DNA of 64,000 nucleotides, from the NCBI GenBank assembly GCA_011316305.1, contig SAUG01000057.1:539040-603039 (forward strand), in the 5' to 3' direction. The DNA is from Rusavskia elegans (Eukaryota > Ascomycota > Lecanoromycetes > Teloschistales > Teloschistaceae). This document shows positions 9,974-21,965 of this stretch, piece by piece (the first letter of the stretch is position 1; every line of letters starts with the position of its first letter). The translations under genes were made by a program, and so were the position numbers. The notes below the pieces were generated by a model, which was not told the DNA's origin, did no database searches, and saw only the letters and a list, made by a program, of their open reading frames with translations.

Positions 9974-10504
9974 ATGTCTAGTGCTTGGAATGTAACTTCG
10001 AATGATGCTTACCCTCTTTCGAACCTCGTCCAGATACGGCAATTTCAAGGTCTCTGTAGCAGCCCCAATACCTTGTGGGATACGAATGGACTGTACCGAT
10101 CCATGGCCTATACCGCGTTCTACCCATGCCCTATCACGCCTGCTGTTCCGATTCCTGGATACCACCCGAGCACAACAAGAACAAGAGATGAGACACAGAC
10201 TCAATTGCCGAATTCCCGACTAGATGGAGTATTTGCGGCTTCAGCCTCACAATCAAGCGGGTCACCTAAACCCCTGAGCGCTGCCACTACTGCAGCCATC
10301 ATACTTGCTCTTGTGCTCGCTTTTTCGATTTTGAATTCTACACCCTGGTGGTGCTTTGCGAAAAGATCTCGACTGGAAGCAGAGCAACGTTATAGGGAGG
10401 AAGAAAGAGACCGCGAAGACGCCAATAGAAGACGTCGGGAGGGGCTGAAAGAAGACGTTGTGAGGATGCTGCAAGACACGAGCATGATCACCAAAACGAC
10501 ATGA
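9974..10504 (+). CDS. Single-pass membrane protein with basic/acidic coiled cytosolic tail
   Basis: 176 aa from the first in-frame ATG at 9974. The ectodomain of about 100 residues has two Cys (GLCSSP and YPCPITP), N-glycosylation-type sequons and Thr/Ser-rich stretches. One transmembrane helix lies at about 103-120 (TTAAIILALVLAFSIL). After WWCFAKRSR the cytosolic tail is a highly charged helix (EAEQRYREEERDREDANRRRREG). This is a type of layout also found in other small membrane proteins of the cluster. A signal peptide is not evident; an exon upstream may exist. No family recognised. Confidence 0.5.
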   Translation: MSSAWNVTSNDAYPLSNLVQIRQFQGLCSSPNTLWDTNGLYRSMAYTAFYPCPITPAVPIPGYHPSTTRTRDETQTQLPNSRLDGVFAASASQSSGSPKPLSAATTAAIILALVLAFSILNSTPWWCFAKRSRLEAEQRYREEERDREDANRRRREGLKEDVVRMLQDTSMITKTT

Positions 10505-10566
10505 CGCATTCCTCGGACTCGTACCATACTGCCCTTTCCCAATAAGAGTAACTGAATGGGGTATGT

Positions 10567-11070
10567 CTAAACATACGACCCGGAAGGAAACAAGTTAGGC
10601 CGAGGTAAGCGTTGCCCGGTGTTCAGTACAGCCGCTGCTACGCCAGGTAGTCTGGGGTAGATACTTAGAGTCTCGGTGGTATGCGTCAGATTCGTGGTGT
10701 CGACGTATGCCCATTTCGCTACATTCTTTTTCTTCCGTTGGTGGCAGACGAACAATAACGACGAATATTGGTCCGAGCTCCGCAGTCGATTCCACGTACT
10801 AAGATTTCGATACGATAGTATTTCGTGAGGCAAAACGATCAGAATTATTGGCTCCTGAGAAGCATTCACCGTAATGCCCTTGTAGCTTTGCTGCTCTTCT
10901 TTGTGGCTCCGCTCTGAGTGAGCATGCCATTTCGCCAAGCCTGTTAACATACATGGACTTGTGTGCCCTTCTTGACTCCTCGGATTGAATCTATATTTCA
11001 TACTGAAGCTGCGTGCGATGTAGTATAGAGGGCTTGATAAGGTGGGCAAGGCCCACGGTATAGACTCCAT
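10567..11070 (-). CDS. Possible small hypothetical ORF downstream of USE1
   Basis: An ATG at 11070 opens 167 codons on the same strand as USE1 and 72 bp beyond its stop. No domain, signal or membrane segment is visible. The composition is mixed (LPHEILSYRNLSTWNRL; LLFVCHQRKKKNVAKWA). It may be a real lineage-specific gene or a chance frame in the USE1 3' region. Confidence 0.2.
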   Translation of the reverse strand: MESIPWALPTLSSPLYYIARSFSMKYRFNPRSQEGHTSPCMLTGLAKWHAHSERSHKEEQQSYKGITVNASQEPIILIVLPHEILSYRNLSTWNRLRSSDQYSSLLFVCHQRKKKNVAKWAYVDTTNLTHTTETLSIYPRLPGVAAAVLNTGQRLPRPNLFPSGSYV

Positions 11071-11141
11071 TGCGATCTGATACCTTATTGACTGCCTTGC
11101 GACAGTCTTCTCCCACCACGCCCTTTGGTATGAGGATGGAC

Positions 11142-12029
11142 CTAGAACCTGAACTTTGGACCAACAAATACTAATGCAATAGCAACGATCCAAAGCCCGC
11201 CAATCCAGGCATAAAGCATGATTCTTCCCCACCAGCCTTTCCCTTCACTCATTCTTTTGAGCATACCCATTCTCTTGCCCGCAGCTTCCATGCCACTCTC
11301 GTTCTTTTCCAATCCCTCTTGAGCTCTAGCAAGAGCTTCGTTATCAAGGTCAAGAGAAGACGAGAATGCCAGAGTTGAGGACTTGAGCTGGGCGACGAGT
11401 GCAACCATGGAGCTCGTGAGGTCAACTTGTTCGGTCGAATGTGACTCCAGTTGCTGGGCCGTAGGGTTTGATGGAAGAGCGGTTGAAGTGCCCGAAGAAG
11501 AGATAGGTAGATCAGAAAGCTGGCGACGATTACGAAGCTTGGGTACTGTGGAATCGTCTAGCTTCCGACGATCAAGATCTGTGTAGGGAGGAACGGTGGA
11601 CGAAGGGCTACCAGCAGGAGGCTGTACTGGTTGAAGGGTGCCAAGGAGATCTTCGCCTTCGCTTTCGGACGTGTAAGTGTCCGGATCCTGGTTATCGAGG
11701 TCATGCAGACGTTCAGTGAGCCGCTTGATAAGAGCTCGTTGAGCAAGAAGGGTTTTCTGGCGGTCCTGCTTCCGAGATTGTATTTTGAGATTTGAGGATT
11801 CGTGCTCGAGGCGAAGAAGCAATGTACGAGCATATTCGAGATTCTATCCGTACAATGAGCTGTTGGGGGTCAAGAGGAGGGTCTCGACTCAGCCTACAGC
11901 AGAGGTTTTGGTTCTTTCGAAGCTCGAGTTCGTCAGCCGAGGGTTAGGAGAGATGAGGATCTTCTGCTCCAGCCGGACTAGAGCACGCCTGAGGTTAATC
12001 GCTGTGATGTCTGGTGGCTCAGACATCAT
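11142..12029 (-). CDS. USE1: USE1, ER Q-SNARE for Golgi-to-ER retrograde transport
   Basis: Exon 1 12029-11898 (44 codons, MMSEPPDITAINL...) and exon 2 11843-11142, joined by a 54-nt intron (GTAGGC to ATAG) in phase 0. The product is 277 aa, in the usual range for fungal Use1. The N-terminal region is helical (ALVRLEQKI; NLEYARTLLLRLEHES), then comes a Ser/Pro-rich linker, then the SNARE motif (LTSSMVALVAQLKSSTLAF to AAGKRMGMLKRM), and at the very end the tail anchor (LYAWIGGLWIVAIALVFVG) with a short lumenal end. Use1 acts as a Qc SNARE with Ufe1, Sec20 and Sec22 at the ER. This family is conserved in all fungi, so the gene is an anchor point in an otherwise orphan-rich region. I chose the first of two adjacent ATGs. 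Confidence 0.9.
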
Positions 12030-12059
12030 TTGAGAGGTCCTTGCCATTGTGTAGGTCGC

Positions 12060-15000
12060 CAAACGATCAAATAGTAGCTTTACAGACGAGACAGACGTTG
12101 CACGTACCTATGGGGTCTGCGGAATGTTTCCGCGGCGCGCTTCGCTTCAACCCGAGATCCCGTGACTTTCAAGCCCTAGCGAAGAACTTTCAGGACTTCC
12201 ATGGGCACCCACACTACTCGACCTCTTTCATCAATCAACTTTCAAAGGCCGCGTAACAGCAATGGCTCCTTTGCACTGTGGAAGTTTCTCATATCGAGTC
12301 AATCAGACGATTCGAATTGATATCGGTAGCAGGTCTTCAGACGAGGAATCAATACAGCACCGTTTGGAAAACCCCCAAAACTCTTTACTCGTGACACGCA
12401 TCCCTCAAAGGGCCAAAGCAAACCCCTACCGATCTCGGCATCGTAAGTTCGTGGAGGTACAGACCCAATTGTATTAACCTCACATTTGTGGAACGGGTCA
12501 AGCGGTTCCGAAACGAAAACAGTCAATATCGCGCGAACCCCATGACGCCAGACACCTCCCAGTATGCATTTCAATGTAAGTGTTACACACTCCCAACATC
12601 GTTTCTCCTTCATGATGATTCAAGCAAATGCATAGTTCAGCTGATGATCCACGGATCTATGAACGAACAAAATGTTACCATCTTTCGCTCCTATCTGACT
12701 GGGATAATTTCCAACATTGTTGACTCAAGACCTCTACTAGTGCTGGGCTAATTAGGAAAGCAGCAGATTGGAATTACCCCCACTCCTTTTACTTTACCCA
12801 AGTTGCACAACAGCCTGTCAACGTTGCAGGTCCTTCTACCCTATTTGGACAGCTCAAGCTTTACGCATGCACGTTCCACGCCAGTGTTGGTCCGGCATCA
12901 TCAAAAGGATCCGGGAAGCTAATAATGCACCAATCTGCATGTGAATCACACGATAGCTTGTTGGAGACTGTAGGCTATTATGGTCCTACTTCGATGAGGT
13001 TGGCTGTCGGACTGTGCTCGGTGGCCGTAAAGCTCTGGAAGACATCGAACAAGCAAAGGACGTGTGCACTTTCGCAGTTCGAGTGGGTATCATAAACTTG
13101 GAATGGATCTGTAGGATCCATGCACCTCATTCTGATAGATCTCTCCCAGATCGGAACTGGCCCTGACGATCAGCTGCCCATTTCCTGCAGGAGAGCGGAC
13201 ATCCACAAGAGGAAGCGGAACCGGTGGGGCAGCTTATCATATGCATGCACCACATGCACTGGGAGCGCGAATGTACAACTTGAAGCGGATTATTCTATCC
13301 GCTATGCAGGCCCTTGTTCCGTCTTCGCCATCCATCAAGGCTTTCGCGCAGAGTAGCATCGCGCCAGTCATTGGCATACACCAATACAGTGGTCGTCAAA
13401 CTCTGACAGTTGCGTTCCTGTCTCTCTGCTCAAAAGCATCAGAACTCATTCGACCAGTGGGCTCTATTGTGTGCTTCGGAGAGGCAACCCATGAGGAGAG
13501 CGGAATGACGCGTTGATGTGGAAGCCAGTAGCTTCTAAGATGGTCTCTGGACATGAGGCTGGGGTAGAAGCGAGTTTGTCTCACACAATTGTTTGTGTCG
13601 GTTGCTGGCCTATGATTACACCCATGCCCTCCGAGGATTGACACGTCACGCCAAGCATGCCATACAGAGGCAGCGTTGGAGCTTAGCGACGTGATCAACG
13701 TGCAGCAGCACCAGCAGCCAACAACAGCAACGGAGCAATCGCAACGAATCATACGTCTTGCAACCTGCCGCTTTCGCCGATAACAAATGCACCAATTCCT
13801 GTCTTGGGGGACCCACTCCCGCTTCGTTGTCACCCAGCTGAACTTAAGTCCCTCTGCTTCCCTTCTGCACCGTTTGTCGTTACAACTCACTTGATATCCG
13901 TTCCCACAACATCTGGTTTGACTGTCGACTTGGACTCGCTCGCTATCAATCTTGCTTTTCATACTGCTGTACTTTCTAGCTGCCTTGCACTCGAGGAAGC
14001 ACTGACCCATCCTTTGGACTATATACTTTCTTTGTCCCAGGGAGCACTCCAAGGACCACATCGATCATTGAGCGTGTCACTGCAAGCCGCAAACATTGCT
14101 GGACGAGCGCCCGCTCAAGTCATCAGGATCCGAATGAGGTATTTAACTTTACATCATAACTGCGCTTTGTCGGCCTTGCTTTTTGCTTTTTTGTACGGTT
14201 TTCTTTCATCCGAATGGCCTCAGACATGGACCCAGATGGACATCCGTTATCAAGGCATGTGCTACCTATCATGCGGACCCAACCAGGACCAGGAATTTGA
14301 AAAGGTATTGCACACTCTGAGAGCCGCTGAATCCCCAACTTTTTGTCCGAATCTTCTGGCTACGGACTTCCTTTCCACAGGATCAAATGCCAGTAGCTTC
14401 AACCTTCCCAAGAGTAGGTCCACTCGCGAGTGATATACATCATGGTCTTGTTCGACTTTGGTGCATTGAGCTCGCAGAGCGTGCCACGACTGCCAACATA
14501 AATTCGCGATCTGTTATCGCGACCTGTGTGCCTTGCCTGGGACTCTGACTTGACCTATATGGGAATGCTCTCAATGAAGACCGGCTATGATCATCTCTGT
14601 CTACCTCCTGGAGGATCCTTGCTACCTGTGTCGCTCCCAGCACATGGTCATGTCTCAGTAAGTGCAGGGCGAAAGTTCACCAGCCTCTATGAAAGAGAAT
14701 GCGACCTCGTGGCAAAGCGCATCCATCACAGCTCGCGGCGTTGACCTCGGAACCCCCAGATATTCCTACCATGCACAACGGATTTCGAAATCCTGCTGGC
14801 TACGATGTGTCAAAAGTATCATCAGGAACAGCGATTGGGGTCCATGGCTACCCCCCCACACCAGGAGTTCCAATTCGACGCCTTGACTCTATGCCACTTC
14901 CGGATTGCATCGTTGGTGGCGTCGATATCTACCTCGATTGGTCCCGCTTTTGACTGCTCTTCCAGGATTATCGTGGGTAATGAAGTGATCTGCAAAGGCT

Positions 15001-15125
15001 TTTGTTTACGATTACTTGTCCGTCGGTCGATTTTGCAGTCCTTTTTTTCATCAAGAACTCATCAAATCTGTAACATGTTATGACTTCGACGTACACTGAC
15101 TGATGGCTGCAGCTGTTGTAAGGAC
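12060..15125. other. Three kilobases without a supported gene
   Basis: Several frames of 70-220 codons exist on both strands (for example 13396-14061 minus and 13804-14433 plus, which overlap each other), but none has a domain, a convincing start or a clean splice partner. A plus frame at 14699-14953 starts with ATG and has a mildly protein-like middle (PPDIPTMHNGFRNPAGYDV), which might be a small orphan. Otherwise this appears to be intergenic DNA upstream of the C2H2 gene. Confidence 0.3.
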
Positions 15126-15131
15126 ACAACC

Positions 15132-17061
15132 ATGGCCAAAGGATCTCAAAATACACGGACCATTACGAAAAAGAACAATCCGTTCTCAGGAGGTCGTCCA
15201 GGAAACCCCGCATCTGGGAAGCAGCGTCTGAGATCCACGGAGTCTTCTAGGAAAAAGGATGTGCCACGGTTTCCCAGTGGAGCTTCCTTGAAGGTGGATA
15301 CCCTTCCCCGGAATATCTCTTCCAGTACAAGAACGGAGCACAGAACGTTCTATGATGATCCAATCTCTGTCAGGCAATGGGCTGCTGAGACTGACCCCAA
15401 TACCCCTGCTTATTTTGCAGAGTATGGATTCCCGGAAGCTACTTATGCCGCTGATGTCCCAGCTATGAGTGCAGCACCGCAACTCCCGGGCTCTTTTCCT
15501 GTTTCCTGTTCCAGTGTTTCTCATGTTTCTTTACCTGTGACCAATGGTTTCCCAAGTGATGACCTCAACGCTACCTGCGCTGGGGCTGGTCTCCATGGAA
15601 TGGCCCCAGATTTCGGGATCCCTCCCAATACCGAGAGCCTGGCTTATATGGATCCCATGAAGAACTATGACTATGAAGGATGGTCCTACCCTACCCCAAC
15701 GGCTGATGACATGGCATATCCCACGGCAACGGCTTCATATCTTCCATATGGGGAAACAAGCAACATTGAGCCGAGATTTGCTAACTGGTCTTCCGGCGCA
15801 TACCCACCGGATGATGAGTTATCAAGAGCAGACTACCCTTGTGGTCCCCAACCTGTAGCCTGGTCTCCGCTGTTAGCCACTGATCCCTCCGTGTCCTCTT
15901 CCTATTCCCGGAGTAGTTGTCTGGCTATGCAATCTAGTACGCCTCTGTCTCCAGTTGCCCAGGAACCAGATTGGCCAACCGGTCATGATCTTGGCCAAGA
16001 AGAAGAAAATGGATTCTATCCTGCATTCAGTCTCGGAGAAGCATTCCCTCTACCCGCGGGGTGCCAGTTCACACAAAACAAGGACATGAGGTTTGTGAAG
16101 CCTCTGTAGCCCACATCACCCACTAATCACCAAGTAGTACTTTGAAACCTGTCAGATCCCTTCCACGGCCTCTTGTGTCTGGTGCGGACTTTTGGAGCCG
16201 TGAAGAATGTCATCCTCCACTGTACCCAGGACCATCTTTCGTAGACCTTTCTATCCCAAGGGGGCCAAGTGATGTTGAGACTACCACAACCGCGAGGGAG
16301 CATCCGCTCTATCAGGTTGGCCCAAAGGAAGACGGACTGTACCATTGTCCTTTCGCGGGAGCCGAAGACTGTTCGCATAAACCAGAGAAGCTCAAGTGCA
16401 ATTACGAGTGAGAATGGAGATTACAAATCCTATTGAGATGGCACTAACGTAAACATCCAGTAAGCACCTGGATTCTCACCTGAAGCCGTACCGCTGCAAG
16501 CTGTTAGCATGTTCAACGCTGGCGTTTTCTTCAACTGCCTGTTTGCTGCGTCATGAGAGGGAGGCTCACGGCATGCACGGCCACGGAGACAAACCACATC
16601 TGTGTACCTATCACGACTGCGAACGCTCCATTCCAGGGAATGGCTTTCCTCGACGCTGGAATCTCTTTGATCATATGAGGCGAGTTCACAACCACCAGGG
16701 GCAAGCCTCGTCACCCGGCAGCACTTCGCCGGCGCTTTCGTCGGCGAGTTCCGTCTGCCCAGGGCAGTCAACGTTGACAATCCGCAAGCGGAGGACTTCC
16801 AGTTCTTCCAAGGCCGAGGCAATGAAGAGGACCAAATCAAATCATTCGAGCAAGACGATGACCAGTGCAAACATGCAAGGCAATCAACTTCAGTCCATGC
16901 AGCTGGTTTGGCATCAGCGAAAGGCGGCGCTCAACGCTCGCATGGCCGCACTGGATCCCACAGACACGGCAGCTCTGGAACGAATCAACGCAGATTGCGC
17001 TATGCTTCAGACCATGGCCATGAGCATGCGGAGTCAGGAGACCGTCCAGTCGGCGCACTGA
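15132..17061 (+). CDS. C2H2 zinc-finger transcription regulator
   Basis: Three exons, 15132-16090, 16138-16407 and 16461-17061, giving 609 aa. Intron 1 is 47 nt (GTTTGT, CACTAATCACC branch, AAGTAG) and intron 2 is 53 nt (GTGAGA, CACTAAC branch, CCAG). Both restore frame exactly. The N-terminal 380 residues are Ser/Pro/Tyr-rich and disordered (activation-type region). The zinc-finger block at about 390-475 includes LYHCPFAGAEDC, KHLDSHLKPYRC, CLLRHEREAH and, after PHLCTYHDC, FDHMRRVH. A Ser-rich stretch and a basic patch (IRKRRTSSSSK) follow, then a helical C-terminus (RMAALDPTDTAALERINAD). This spacing (finger, KPYRC linker finger, later HDC finger) is common in Pezizomycotina C2H2 regulators of unknown target. 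Nuclear. The ATG context (aaccATGGCC) is good. Confidence 0.85.
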
Positions 17062-18386
17062 ATCCTTCCCCCTGGAACCAAAGGAGAAGTACACCTTCCA
17101 CGTACATACAGCGAGAAGTCGGAGTCCCAGTCTGCGCACCATGGCGTCCGCCGTGGTTCCTTATTCATGCTTGTTTGTTTGCTATTGATTCTTTGACCGC
17201 CTGTTACAGATGCCGTTTTCCTGGAAAGGATTGACCAAGGAGCCTGAAAAGATAATGTGAATACCAAAGGACCTCCATGGGGATCGGAAGCCCGCTTGAG
17301 GACATATACTACCCAGAACCTGGTGGATATATGGAACCTGCAGGAGAATTTCTTACTATTTTTTTCTTCTTCTTCCTGTTGATTCTGATATGCTGTACCT
17401 GACCGTTTGAGCCTGCACGCGTGCTTTGTAACTTCTTGTGGTCGGCCATCTGCGCGGTATTCGTGTGTATGCTCAGAGCAGAGACTCGCGTCGACTGTTT
17501 GAACGTGGTACACTACGGGAGGATCTTTTTTGTGTGCTTCGCAGATATGTGGCCGGCTTTCTGATTGTCAAAATTGTTGATACGCTTGCGATGTGATGGC
17601 TGTAGGTAGATGAAAAAAGAAAAACAAGTAGTGATGAAATATCCATGCACAGCTTCTTGGTTTTAGACCAGTCCACGGGGCCAGACAAAGCACGGCAGCC
17701 CACCACCCGGCCAGATCCTGTTCCCTTAATTTGTCGAGCTGGATCCTGGCAGTACGTAAGAATGGAGTGTTTTCCAGAAAACAAAACCAAAACCAGCGAT
17801 GCTATCGGTGGGTTCGATGACATCAACAAGATCGCAGGACGAGTATATTCTCATCATCGACTTTACTACTGTCAACATCTCTCGTATTCTCATTACAATG
17901 GCATTCGGTGTCTTGCCGTTTTCGTATTCCAATCCAGTTACCAACTTGATCATTCATTCACTTCGGCTCGCCATGTCGAATATCAATCGCAATGAAGCCG
18001 ATGCCTCGATGGGGACGATTGCGCAACTACTTGTATATAGTAGGTGCCAGTGAAGTATATACGAAACGGAGTGCGGCTGTGTATTGACATGCAATGGTAT
18101 CTATCATATCAACATCAGGCGGCGGTTGCTATGCGCAGCGTTGCGATTGATTTTTGGCACCGACTTCGATACGCTGTTATCTTGCCTTAGGTTACTACCT
18201 CTGATGCCTTTTCTTCCCCGTGCATAAACACGGTGATACGGACGGCTTGGGCCGAGGTTAGAGACCCTCGCTTAAAGAGCGATGGAGAACGAGATTTCTT
18301 TAGTATTGAACGCCAGCGCCGCTTTATATATTATTAATCCTGTCTGTTTCTGCCATTATGTACTATGAGCATCTCTATCATGCTCA
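17062..18386. other. Intergenic region between C2H2 gene and PEBP-like gene
   Basis: No supported gene. It contains the 3' regions of the two convergent neighbours. Frames such as 17645-17995 plus have no recognisable motif. Confidence 0.35.
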
Positions 18387-19231
18387 TCACAAGAGCGCCA
18401 CCACCGAGCCCAGCAGCATCGATCCTAACACGCTTTGAACCCCAAGCTTTCCTGCCGAACCTGTGAATGGGCTTGGAGAAGGCGGTGCAACACCTCCCGT
18501 CGCAGTAGGTCCAGCAGTACCATTACTCATGCTACTGCCACCGCTGCCAGAGGATCCAGGATTCTGCACCACAATATAATTGGCCGCAACAAGCTCACCC
18601 ACACCTTCTCCCTCGGCAAACCGCTGCACGTTGAAGCTCGATCTGTTGCTCGACTCTTTGTTGACATTATTGACATTGAAAGGGCTATCTTCAGCCGGCG
18701 GTGCGAATCCAGCTTCCTGTTGGAAGAGGTAGAAGACGTAATCGTGCGGGATATCTCCGGCGGGAGGCATGGGACCATTGTAGAATGCGACAGGCTCGGT
18801 GGTGTTGACGAGGGTGCCGTTGGTGGAGAAAGTGAGGCCTGCTTGCCAGAAATGGAGGCGTGTTGTTCTGTTTGCGCTGATGCCGGGGGCGAGGGGGAGT
18901 TGTTCTGGGGCGAGCTTGGAGGGGTCGGTTCGAGAGGAGGGGATGGAGAGATCGATAAGGAGGAGGGTGTAGGTTTGTTCTGGTGATGAGGGGCGGTAAT
19001 TGAAGGTTGGGATCGTCGAGGTTTCTGGTATTGATCAGTTTCATTGGATTGGAATGAGCGACGAAGAGTACACTGACCCGTTCTTTCGAGCATGATGCCT
19101 GGGGTAACTTCAGTGGAGCCATATTGAACCGACAATTGATTATTCGTTGCTGGTGAGGTTCCTGGAGGTGTCTGTGAAGACGCGCATGCTATGAGCAGAG
19201 AAGCTCCGAGGACGTGGAGAATAGAATACAT
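18387..19231 (-). CDS. PEBP-like secreted, GPI-anchored protein
   Basis: Exon 1 19231-19078 and exon 2 19024-18387 with a 53-nt intron (GTCAGT to ACCAG), 263 aa. Residues 1-19 (MYSILHVLGASLLIACASS) are a signal peptide. The middle matches the phosphatidylethanolamine-binding protein fold: TYTLLLIDLSIPSS corresponds to the central strand, TRLHFWQAGL to the LHW region, and YNGPMPPAGDIPHDYVFYLF to the Y-x-GP-x-PP-x-G...PH-x-Y signature. After residue 200 there is a Gly/Ser linker (GSSGSGGSSMSNG) and a hydrophobic C-terminus (VQSVLGSMLLGSVVALL) typical of GPI attachment. PEBPs bind phospholipids or inhibit proteases and kinases; the wall-anchored fungal group has no firmly known role. Start chosen for the signal peptide. 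Confidence 0.8.
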
Positions 19232-19239
19232 TTCGCGTC

Positions 19240-21110
19240 TGGTTGTGTCAGAGCTGTGTACGCAGGAAGAGAGAGCAACAAATACCAGAAATGCAGCGCC
19301 AATTGATATATGATCCGCGATGTCCTGGGTAACCAATAGAGATCTACCTGGACCGTGCACTACAGCACCCGATTGAGCCATCATGACGCATGACAAGCTT
19401 CTTGGCAAATCGTCATGGAAATTGGGCAAGTCGATCTGGTATCCACATCCGAGTCATTCCGTAGATGTTGCCATGCAGGGTCGAAAGAAACTTACATATT
19501 GCCATGATCTGAGTGGAGGGCACATACGACTGTGTCTTGCTCGCTTCCACTTCCTCCCGAGTCCCGCCTGCCTTCCGGCTGGAAAATTCAATACAGGGTG
19601 TATTCGTCCCAGGGTGGTCTTGGGCCGTAGGGAGCTTTGATATCCGAACCTGGAAATGTGTTGGTTTCTGGGAACAACTGGAGTAATACTCTTGTAGCAC
19701 GGCCCGTTGGCGATGATTGTCATTCTCAGTTGTCCCGACAACAAGTCTAACCTCGAGTACTTGGTATAGAAACGGGTCAGTCCCACGGGACCGCTAAAGT
19801 GTCCCATGGATAGTAACCGTCTAATTGTTAGATATGATCGACAATATGGACTCTTTGGTGCTGTTTATATGTCATCAATTTCTTGCCGATTGAGCAGGAC
19901 TGCGGATCGTCAAATTACCCGAGTCTGAGGTTGAGCGTTTCGGCTGCCGGCTGGAGGTTTCTCGTAGAACACCAGGGTAAGAAGATGATTCGAGCTACAA
20001 CATGCGATGTAAAAAGCTTCCGTGCAGAGCTGCTGCATCGTTAAAGGATGTCTCGGGAAGCCAGCGCGTGAGACCTACATCGACGGTGAATTTGGGGACA
20101 ACTCCGACGCAGAGACGGCGATGTTGACATAAACCCGGCTGCACTGGTATGTCTTCTGAGTAGCAACAAGAAGACCTCGAGTCGATGTACTCGGTCGCTT
20201 TTGCTACCATGCTTTCTGTCGCCCGAGGAAGCCTCTCTTTGGCCCCATATCGTAGCTTCATAAAACTTGCTATCACTCATCGGACCTTGGTGCAGGCAGT
20301 TCCGCTCTGGGGCTTATAACAGTGACGGTTCTTGCGAATTCATGATAAAAGCGATCACCGGTTTTATTGCCAATGCAACTTCCATTGCAATTGTATCCAG
20401 GGATTGGAAAAGGTGGACCATCAGGCCTTTTCCTGATAACTCACGAAACCCATGTCGGGAATTTCAAGTCTATGTCGGCACAGTATTTGGCGGATAAGTT
20501 TTCTTCCCTGTTGGCAGATCTTATAGACCGAAGGGTCATACAGCCCAGAGTCTTCTGTTCCGTGGCAATGTGAGCAAAGATTGCCGTGCCTGAATGAAAC
20601 CGCCTGGTCCCTTGCTGAGCTGGAAGGGATAGTCCAGAGGATGAAATAAGCCAGCAAGTCCTGCCATCATCACTTTTGGGGGGCACAAAGTTGTTGCCCC
20701 ATGGCCAGAAAAAATGATGACGGACCCGCGAGTCCTAGAGATCTTTATCAATCGAACTACGATGGTTTCAGCTTCCACAGGGCCTTGTTATCAGCAGAAG
20801 TCAACTGCGTGGACGCTCAGTACCCGTGGAGGTATCACACAGCAAAGGAGTGAGAAGATTCAAGCCATAAGTAGCAGGCAAACCTCTCCATCCCCGTCTT
20901 CGACCAAGGTAACGTCCGCCAATAGTCGACAGAGGGTTTGGTGCTAATGGCGGTTCCGATAGCGACAGACCATATGAGCCAAAATAAGGCCATAGACACT
21001 GGAAACTTGCTCAAGCCCCAAGTACAAAACCAACCGTCGGCTTCTTTCCGCAAAGGGACAACCCGAGGAAAAAGAAACCATATGAAGCTTTACCCACGTT
21101 GTCTCGCATC
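19240..21110. other. Intergenic region without a supported gene
   Basis: Frames of 60-117 codons occur on both strands, none with motifs or clean starts. The stretch gtgaatttgggga occurs at about 20086 and again at 21127, but I see no larger duplication. Confidence 0.3.
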
Positions 21111-21116
21111 TCAATC

Positions 21117-21706
21117 ATGTCGTCGGCAGTGAATTTGGGGAGACGATACTCGGCGGCAAACAACAATAGCAGATCGGGACCAGTCCCAGTCTTCAGATCC
21201 ACCCTTGAGTCGTTGCCTCAGGAGATACTCCAAGCGATTGTCGGCCAACTCCCTGAAGACGCAATCATGCTGCTCAAATTGAGTTCCCATGCCATGGACA
21301 ATCGCATCGGGACACCCGTCCTCACCAGATCCACATGGAGCCAGTTTAATACCACCTATGAGTGGTCGCACCGAAAGCAGGGCTTAAAGGAACGAGCGTG
21401 CCACTACTGTTTCCTGATATTGCCGATTATCGAGTTTACTGATGAGCAACATGACATTGAGAAGGTCAAAAAAGCATGCTGCTTTCGCTGCATGATCAAC
21501 CAAGGAAACACGAGTTCGGCGGGAATTTTGCCATCCAGGGAATCTCGATGTGGGTATGCCACGAATGCCATGAACCACACCCCCATAGGTCAACAGCACC
21601 AGAACGGATGGAATGCAGCGAGAAAGCATGGTGCACAGAATGCTGGAAGCATGGCAAACACCTACTTGAGCCGCGGACAGATTACCCAGAAGCATATTGG
21701 TGAAAG
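21117..21706 (+). pseudogene. F-box protein gene with a frame break
   Basis: From the ATG at 21117, residues about 33-70 are an F-box (LESLPQEILQAIVGQLPED, then LLKLSSHAM). A Cys-rich region follows (RACHYCFLILP; KACCFRCMINQGN). At about 21510-21530 the conserved-looking reading moves to another frame that continues FGGNFAIQGISMWVCHECHE, CSEKAWCTECWKHG and ends YPEAYW at about 21703. The Cys pattern (CxxC, CxxC, CxxCH, CxxCW) is coherent only across both frames. There is no GT-AG intron at the break, so a single-base frameshift, assembly error or pseudogene is likely. F-box proteins are substrate adaptors of SCF ubiquitin ligases, and many fungal ones are lineage-specific. Confidence 0.55.
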
Positions 21707-21744
21707 AAAGAAATGGCTCTCTGGTACACCACTTCCCTTGCGCT

Positions 21745-21965
21745 AGTTCTGGCATCCGATTCGGGGTCAGCCCACAAAGCCTCTCCCACACAGATTACGT
21801 AGGTTTTAAGGAGAGGCTATGCTGTTAATTCGATGCAATCGTTGCAGCGAAATCCTGTATCAAGGTACCAGTTGTTGTACGCCCTCGTGACAGTTGATTG
21901 TTGATGCAATAAGCTCCCGGATTGGATGCCCCACTGGGAAAGGTGATAGGCCTTCGATGACCCCT
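21745..21965 (+). repeat. Degenerate dispersed repeat, copy at 21.8 kb
   Basis: The left part (catccgattcggggtcagcc) and the right core (gatgcaatcgttgcagcgaa, then atcctgtatcaaggtacc and ctcccggattgg) align with 26275-26520 and 50165-50420 in the same order and spacing class. It directly follows the broken F-box gene. No coding capacity. Confidence 0.5.

Noticed and set aside
13396..14433. Overlapping long frames on both strands (minus 13396-14061, plus 13804-14433).
   Set aside because: They contradict each other, the plus one lacks an ATG start, and neither has a domain or plausible splice partners.
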